From Shinella granuli (lineage in GTDB: Bacteria > Pseudomonadota > Alphaproteobacteria > Rhizobiales > Rhizobiaceae), in assembly GCF_004341885.1 (NCBI RefSeq), contig NZ_SLVX01000007.1:218111-282110 (forward strand): a stretch of DNA of 64,000 bases, in the 5' to 3' direction. Position 1 is the stretch's first letter. Every line of letters begins with the position of its first letter. A program made the position numbers and the translations under genes. Shown here piece after piece: positions 59,848 through 64,000 of this stretch. The notes under the pieces were generated by a model, which saw nothing but the letters and a program-made list of their open reading frames with translations, was not told the origin of the DNA and searched no databases.

Positions 59848-61350
59848 ATGCGCCTGACTGTTCTTGCCGCCGTATCGCTTCTTGCTGTGGCAGCCGCCGG
59901 CTGCACCAACGAGACGCTCGACTCGTTCGACAAGGTCGACGTCGACATCAGCAAGGTTTCCAAGAAGACCGACTACCAGCTTTCCTCGGCGGTGCTCGGC
60001 AAGCTTTCCTCGATGAACATCGACCGCTCCTCGCCGATGATGCTGCGCATCTTCAAGGAAGAGGGCCGGCTGGAGCTTTGGAAGGCCGACCGCTCGAACC
60101 GTTACCAGTTGGTGCGCAACTACAAGATCTGCGCCTGGTCGGGCAAGCTCGGCCCGAAGATGAAGGAAGGCGACCGCCAGGCGCCGGAAGGGTTCTATCC
60201 GCTGTCCAGGGCGCATATGAATCCGAATTCGAGCTACTTCCTGGCGATCAATACCGGTTTTCCGAACGCCTATGACCGCGCCAACAAGGCGAGCGGCAGC
60301 CATCTGATGATCCATGGTGCCTGTTCGTCGTCCGGCTGTTATTCGATGACCGACGAGCAGATGGTGGAAATCTTCGCCTTCGCGCGCGACGCCTTCAACG
60401 GCGGCCAGTCGACGATCCAGCTCCAGGCCTTCCCCTTCCGCATGACCGCGGAAAACATGGCGCGCCACCGCGACAATCCGAACATCGAATTCTGGAGGAT
60501 GCTGAAGGTCGGCTACGACCATTTCGAGCTGACCAAGCGTCCGCCGGAGGTCAATGTCTGCGAGAAGAAATATGTCTTCAACCAGCAGGCCGACAAACCC
60601 TTCTCGCCGACGGGTGCCTGCCCGGCGATGACGACGCCCGCCGCCCTCGAAGTGGCGCTCGGCAGCTACAACAAGACCTATGCCGCAGCCTATGCCAAGG
60701 CGATGCAGAAATATGACGGCACGGTCTGGGTCGAGCCTTCGGAGGCCCAGCGCAAGGCGATCGTCGCCGACCAGCGCAAGGGGCGCGAGCTCGCCTATGC
60801 GCCGACCGGAAATTCGCTGGACGCCGGCAAGCTGATGACCGCCCGGGAGATCGCCGAGCAGAAGCGCAAGGCGGAGGAGGCCGAAAGGCGCAAGGTCGAG
60901 GCGGCCGAACGCGCGGTGCGCGAGGCCGAAGAGGCAAAGCTTGCGGCCGAGCAGGCGAAGATCAAGCAAGCGGAAGCCTTCGCTGCCGACGTCGCCGCCG
61001 AGAAGGTGCAGAAGCAGGCGCGCGGCGCAGGCGCCCTGCCGGTGCCGGAGGAAAATCCGGGCGTCGCGGTCGTCGAGAAGAAGGAAGAAAAGCCCTTCTG
61101 GAAATTCTGGAACAGCAAGACCGCGCCGCGCAAGGCGGAACCCGTCGCCGGCATGACGCAGCAGAGCCAGCAAGATGCCGGCCGGCAGGCGGCGCAGACA
61201 ACGCAGACCACCGCCGTCGCAACCACCGGCCAGCGTGTCGAAAAGCCGGCCGCGGGCGCCGATGCCCTGCCGGTGCCGGAGGAAAATCCGAGCGTCCAGG
61301 TCGTCGAGAAGACGGCGGAAAAGCCGTTCTGGAAGTTCTGGCAGAAATGA
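59848..61350 (+). CDS. L,D-transpeptidase (YkuD) lipoprotein
   Basis: A 500-aa lipoprotein. The signal ends in a lipobox AVAAAGCTNETLDSF with the lipidated Cys at residue 19. The L,D-transpeptidase domain covers about residues 60-190 with the catalytic motif HLMIHGACSSSGCYSMTDEQ (HGxxxSxGC, catalytic Cys near 173). The C-terminal third is Ala/Glu/Lys-rich and coiled, then two copies of a 26-residue unit (61033-61110 and 61264-61341) ending KPFWKFW. It probably makes 3-3 cross-links or attaches lipoproteins to peptidoglycan. Couples to tusA by ATGA overlap. Confidence 0.87.
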   Translation: MRLTVLAAVSLLAVAAAGCTNETLDSFDKVDVDISKVSKKTDYQLSSAVLGKLSSMNIDRSSPMMLRIFKEEGRLELWKADRSNRYQLVRNYKICAWSGKLGPKMKEGDRQAPEGFYPLSRAHMNPNSSYFLAINTGFPNAYDRANKASGSHLMIHGACSSSGCYSMTDEQMVEIFAFARDAFNGGQSTIQLQAFPFRMTAENMARHRDNPNIEFWRMLKVGYDHFELTKRPPEVNVCEKKYVFNQQADKPFSPTGACPAMTTPAALEVALGSYNKTYAAAYAKAMQKYDGTVWVEPSEAQRKAIVADQRKGRELAYAPTGNSLDAGKLMTAREIAEQKRKAEEAERRKVEAAERAVREAEEAKLAAEQAKIKQAEAFAADVAAEKVQKQARGAGALPVPEENPGVAVVEKKEEKPFWKFWNSKTAPRKAEPVAGMTQQSQQDAGRQAAQTTQTTAVATTGQRVEKPAAGADALPVPEENPSVQVVEKTAEKPFWKFWQK

Positions 61351-61595
61351 CCGCGACGGCGGCCCGCGACGACGCCGAGGTCTACGACCTGCGCGGCCTG
61401 AAATGCCCGCTGCCGGTGATGAAGACGCGCAAGCGCCTTTCGACGATGGATGCCGGCAGCACGCTCTGGGTGGAAACCACCGACCCGCTCGCCGTCATCG
61501 ACATTCCCCACTTCTGCCACGAGGACGGCCACGCGCTCGAAGCGAGCGAGCGCGTCGAGGCGGGGCATCGTTTCCTGATCCGCAAGAAGGCGTGA
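61347..61595 (+). CDS. TusA-family sulfurtransferase
   Basis: An 82-aa TusA-like protein. The signature VYDLRGLKCPLPVMKTRKRL carries the sulfur-accepting Cys in CPLP (about residue 22), and the C-terminal strand is AGHRFLIRKKA. A second Cys-His motif, DIPHFCHEDGHALEA, is unusual for TusA and gives the copy a possible metal site or second thiol. Members relay sulfur for tRNA thiolation or other pathways. It overlaps the L,D-transpeptidase stop by 4 nt; functional linkage between them is not understood. Confidence 0.85.
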   Translation: MTATAARDDAEVYDLRGLKCPLPVMKTRKRLSTMDAGSTLWVETTDPLAVIDIPHFCHEDGHALEASERVEAGHRFLIRKKA

Positions 61596-61688
61596 ACCTG
61601 CGGGGACGCGTTTTTTCCTCGATTGATCTGATTGCGAACGACGGTGCCGCTCGCCCGCGCATCGCGGCCTTCGGGATTTCCCGCAGCC

Positions 61689-63644
61689 TCAACGCGTCTC
61701 GGCGACTTCCGTCGGCGCGCCGCGGCCGAGCAGGTCGTCGATGCGCTTGCGTTCGACCTCGAACTGGGCAAGCGCCTTGCCCTCCAGCGACTTGCCGCCG
61801 GGCAGGCGGATCTTCAGCGCATCCACCTTGTTGCCGTTGACGATCATCTCGTAATGCAGGTGCGGGCCGGTCGAAAGCCCGGTCGAGCCGACATAGCCGA
61901 TGACCTGGCCCTGGCGGACCTTGACGCCGGGCTTGATGCCCTTGGCGATGGCGTTCTGGTGATTGTAGGACGAGACATAGCCATTGGCATGGCGGATCAG
62001 CGTCTGGTTGCCGTAGCCGCCGGAATCCCAGCCGGCCTTCTCGACGACGCCGTTGCCGGCCGCGATGATCGGCGTGCCGCGCGGCGCGGACCAGTCGACG
62101 CCGGTATGCATGCGCGAAAAGCCGAGGATCGGGTGACGGCGCATGCCGAAACCCGAGCGGAAGGTGCCGTTCGGGACGGGATTGCGCAGCAGGAACTGCC
62201 GGATGCTCTTGCCGTTCTCGTCGTAATAGTCGACGGAGTCGTCTTCCGGGTTCTGGAAACGGTAGACGCGGGTTTCCGTGTCGCCGAACCTGGCGTCGAG
62301 GAAGAGGATCTCGGATTCTTCCGTCGCCGCGCCGTTCTGGTCGGTGACGGAAAAGAAGGCTTCGAGCGAATCGGTCGGCCGCAACTGCGCCTGGAAATCG
62401 ACATTGCTGGCAAGGACGCGGATGACCTCCGCCGTCATGTCCTTGCCCATGCCGTAGGAGAGCGCGGCGCGATAGATGCCGTCATAGACGCGCGGCAGGT
62501 CGCGCCCGGCAATGATCGCCGGCCGGTCGTCGTTGTCGAAGGCGGTGGCGACGGCGTCGAGCACCGGCGGTTCGGTGCCGTTGACGAAACGGCCCTTGTC
62601 GTCGAGCGCGGCGGTCGTCACATGGCGTCCGCGCGAATAGACGCTGGCGCGCACGATGCTGGCTTCCTTGCCCTTCTGCGCGATGCAGATGCGCAGCACG
62701 TCGCCCTCGGCCAACTGCTTGCCGCCGAGCGGGCCTTCGAGATAGGAGGAAAGATCTTCGGCCTGGGCCTTGGTATAGCCGGCCGCGGTCATGATCTCGC
62801 CGATATCGGCCGCCCGGCGCACGGGGATCACGTCGTCGGCATATTCCGTGTCGTCCGGCGTCAGCGTATCGTAATTCGAAACGCTCATGTTCTCCTCGAC
62901 GATGCGGGCCGTCAGGCCCTGCAGGAGGTCGAGGTCGGAGGAATCGGAGGCGAAGCGCTGCGGGTCGACATAGTAGAGCGAGGCGACCTGCGTGCTGCCG
63001 TCGGTCAGCACCGAGCCGTTGGTGCGCACATTCTCCTCGACCTCCTCGATCGACATCTGGTCGGCATAGTCGAGCGCCGAGCCGCCGGTCGGGAAGGCAT
63101 CGGTCTGCAGCGCGACTTCCGATTCGACATCCGAACCATAGATCGCGCCCATGCGCGAGGCGGGCGCGGCATCCTTGCCATTGGTGGAGAAGATCGCGAG
63201 CGGATCGAAGCGGGGATAGTCCTCGCTCGTCGTGTGGTTCGCGGCCAGTGCCATCTTCACATGGGCGAAGGGCTGCCGGCGCACCACTTCCTTCTCGCCG
63301 TCATGGATCACGGTGGAGATTTCCATGATCTTCTTGTCGGCCGGCTTGGCGACGATCGCCGTCTCGACGACGCGCTCGCCGCGTTTTGCCGTCTCGCCGG
63401 TCTTGCTCGTCTGGTTCGTCGCGCCGAGCGCGGCAAAGGCCTCGGCCGGAATGGCGAGCTGCTGGCGCCCGTCGAGTGCGGCGAACAGCGCGACGCCCAT
63501 CAGGATGGAGGAGGTGATGCCGGTGAGGAACGTGCCGGAAAGCCAGCGCAGCGAGATTTCCCGGCGGTCGGGCGCCTTGCGTCCGTCGGCGAGGATCGGC
63601 GGTTCGTTGCCGAGGGATCGGATCATGTTCCGGTCGGTGGTCAT
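61689..63644 (-). CDS. M23 family murein metallopeptidase, membrane-anchored
   Basis: A 651-aa protein. One transmembrane anchor (about residues 33-55, WLSGTFLTGITSSILMGVAL) follows a short cytoplasmic N-terminus. The middle is long and charged, including a LysM-like segment (SYLEGPLGGKQLAEGDVLRI, about 305-325). The C-terminal LytM/M23 domain (about 500-620) has the zinc motif RMHTGVDWSAPRGTPIIAAG (HxxxD) and GPHLHYEMIVNGN (HxH). It cleaves peptidoglycan peptide cross-links during growth or division and is a candidate partner of FtsEX at 38.4 kb, though that is only inference. Start at MTTDRNMIRSL. Confidence 0.88.
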   Translation of the reverse strand: MTTDRNMIRSLGNEPPILADGRKAPDRREISLRWLSGTFLTGITSSILMGVALFAALDGRQQLAIPAEAFAALGATNQTSKTGETAKRGERVVETAIVAKPADKKIMEISTVIHDGEKEVVRRQPFAHVKMALAANHTTSEDYPRFDPLAIFSTNGKDAAPASRMGAIYGSDVESEVALQTDAFPTGGSALDYADQMSIEEVEENVRTNGSVLTDGSTQVASLYYVDPQRFASDSSDLDLLQGLTARIVEENMSVSNYDTLTPDDTEYADDVIPVRRAADIGEIMTAAGYTKAQAEDLSSYLEGPLGGKQLAEGDVLRICIAQKGKEASIVRASVYSRGRHVTTAALDDKGRFVNGTEPPVLDAVATAFDNDDRPAIIAGRDLPRVYDGIYRAALSYGMGKDMTAEVIRVLASNVDFQAQLRPTDSLEAFFSVTDQNGAATEESEILFLDARFGDTETRVYRFQNPEDDSVDYYDENGKSIRQFLLRNPVPNGTFRSGFGMRRHPILGFSRMHTGVDWSAPRGTPIIAAGNGVVEKAGWDSGGYGNQTLIRHANGYVSSYNHQNAIAKGIKPGVKVRQGQVIGYVGSTGLSTGPHLHYEMIVNGNKVDALKIRLPGGKSLEGKALAQFEVERKRIDDLLGRGAPTEVAETR

Positions 63645-64000
63645 GCCGATTGCGCTTCGCCCTGTGTCGCGTTCTGTTTTCAGCGCGGGACCATGCACGC
63701 AGGAAGGCATGCGAGTCAAATCACGCTGGTTCTTGTGAACTCCTCTAGAGAGCCGGAATGTGAAAATCTGAGGGCAATCGCGGCCAAACGGCTTTTCTCC
63801 CGCGGGAAAGCCCTGAAAATCCGGGGGAAACGAATGGCGGGGGCATGTTTCTGCAGATTTTTTCAAAAAAATGTCACATGCCCTGTTGACGCCGTGGGGA
63901 GAGTGGGCCTATAACCCGGCCATCGAACGAGAGCGGCGGCGCTTCTGGCGGCCGACGAACTCGCTCTAGGGTTTCCTGACGGGACTGGTGAGAATTGAGC
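63645..64000. other. Intergenic region up to the window end, with outward promoter
   Basis: These 356 nt hold no convincing gene. The minus strand must carry the M23 peptidase promoter, not placed. At 63886-63915 is a strong plus-strand promoter (see separate entry). Downstream of it, agagcg (63930-63935) and cgctct (63961-63966) are inverted arms of a possible leader hairpin. The transcript runs out of the window at 64000. Confidence 0.5.
63886..63915 (+). promoter_or_regulatory. Strong sigma-70-type promoter, product outside the window
   Basis: TTGACG (63886-63891), an 18-nt spacer, TATAAC (63910-63915), followed by a GC-rich discriminator CCGGCC. This combination is typical of stringently controlled rRNA and tRNA promoters, so a stable RNA gene may lie just past the window end; that is inference. 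Confidence 0.6.

Overview
The window is GC-rich chromosomal DNA from an alphaproteobacterium, almost certainly a member of the Rhizobiaceae (Rhizobium/Ensifer/Shinella/Agrobacterium group). The evidence is the order argJ - rotamase - secA, the rpmB - cobT - cobS - J-protein/bolA - aroB/aroK - xerD - accA backbone, a PduO-type adenosyltransferase beside etfBA, a DUF4175 protein after lysA, and several rhizobial-style intergenic palindromes. Genes are tightly packed with many 4-nt ATGA overlaps. Nearly everything is core metabolism or cell-envelope biology. The genus cannot be fixed from sequence reading alone.

Layout. 0-9 kb: grxC (cut by the window edge), comF, a methyltransferase, an Flp pilin pair, mutT-GNAT, argJ, a parvulin-type rotamase and secA. 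9-13.5 kb: a polysaccharide flippase with a coupled acetyltransferase-like gene, and an acyl-CoA synthetase. 13.6-16.2 kb: an accessory patch of unrecognised small membrane and soluble proteins, ending in the C-terminal stump of a tyrosine integrase directly beside tRNA-Leu(CAA); this looks like the scar of an integrated element. 16.3-22 kb: dsbB, an HNH protein, alkA, gluQRS, a YihY/BrkB protein, an SDR, a small twin-TM protein, the cobalamin adenosyltransferase and a rhomboid protease. 22.9-25.9 kb: etfBA and 3-hydroxybutyryl-CoA dehydrogenase. 26-30 kb: the sulfate importer sbp-cysTWA. 30-38 kb: tlpA/argH (divergent), a small lipoprotein, lysA, a DUF4175 protein, a single-domain response regulator and hpt. 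38-43 kb: ftsEX, a YdcF protein, plsC, a gamma-glutamylcyclotransferase and a DUF2125 protein. 43-48 kb: tyrC, a methyltransferase, gloB, a cupin, an exporter and a DUF3108 protein. 48-54 kb: rpmB, the queuosine-precursor transporter yhhQ, a phytase-like esterase, cobT-cobS and a J-protein. 54-64 kb: bolA, a shortened CorC, aroB-aroK, xerD, accA, an L,D-transpeptidase with tusA, an M23 peptidase, and a strong promoter pointing out of the window.

How the genes work together. CobS and CobT are two subunits of the aerobic cobaltochelatase and PduO makes adenosylcobalamin, so two steps of cobalamin metabolism are present. EtfBA and 3-hydroxybutyryl-CoA dehydrogenase serve acyl-CoA oxidation. AroB and AroK are successive shikimate-pathway steps, with TyrC further down to tyrosine. 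The envelope set (SecA, DsbB, TlpA, FtsEX, L,D-transpeptidase, M23 peptidase, flippase) is large.

Most notable observation: the 30 nt in front of yhhQ, together with its start codon, fold into a compact H-type pseudoknot matching the preQ1-I riboswitch pattern. The AUG itself forms the 3' strand of helix P2 and the Shine-Dalgarno overlaps P1, which suggests translational control of queuosine-precursor uptake. The second is the integrase stump/tRNA-Leu scar with its set of unknown genes. No CRISPR array, intact prophage or complete insertion sequence was seen.
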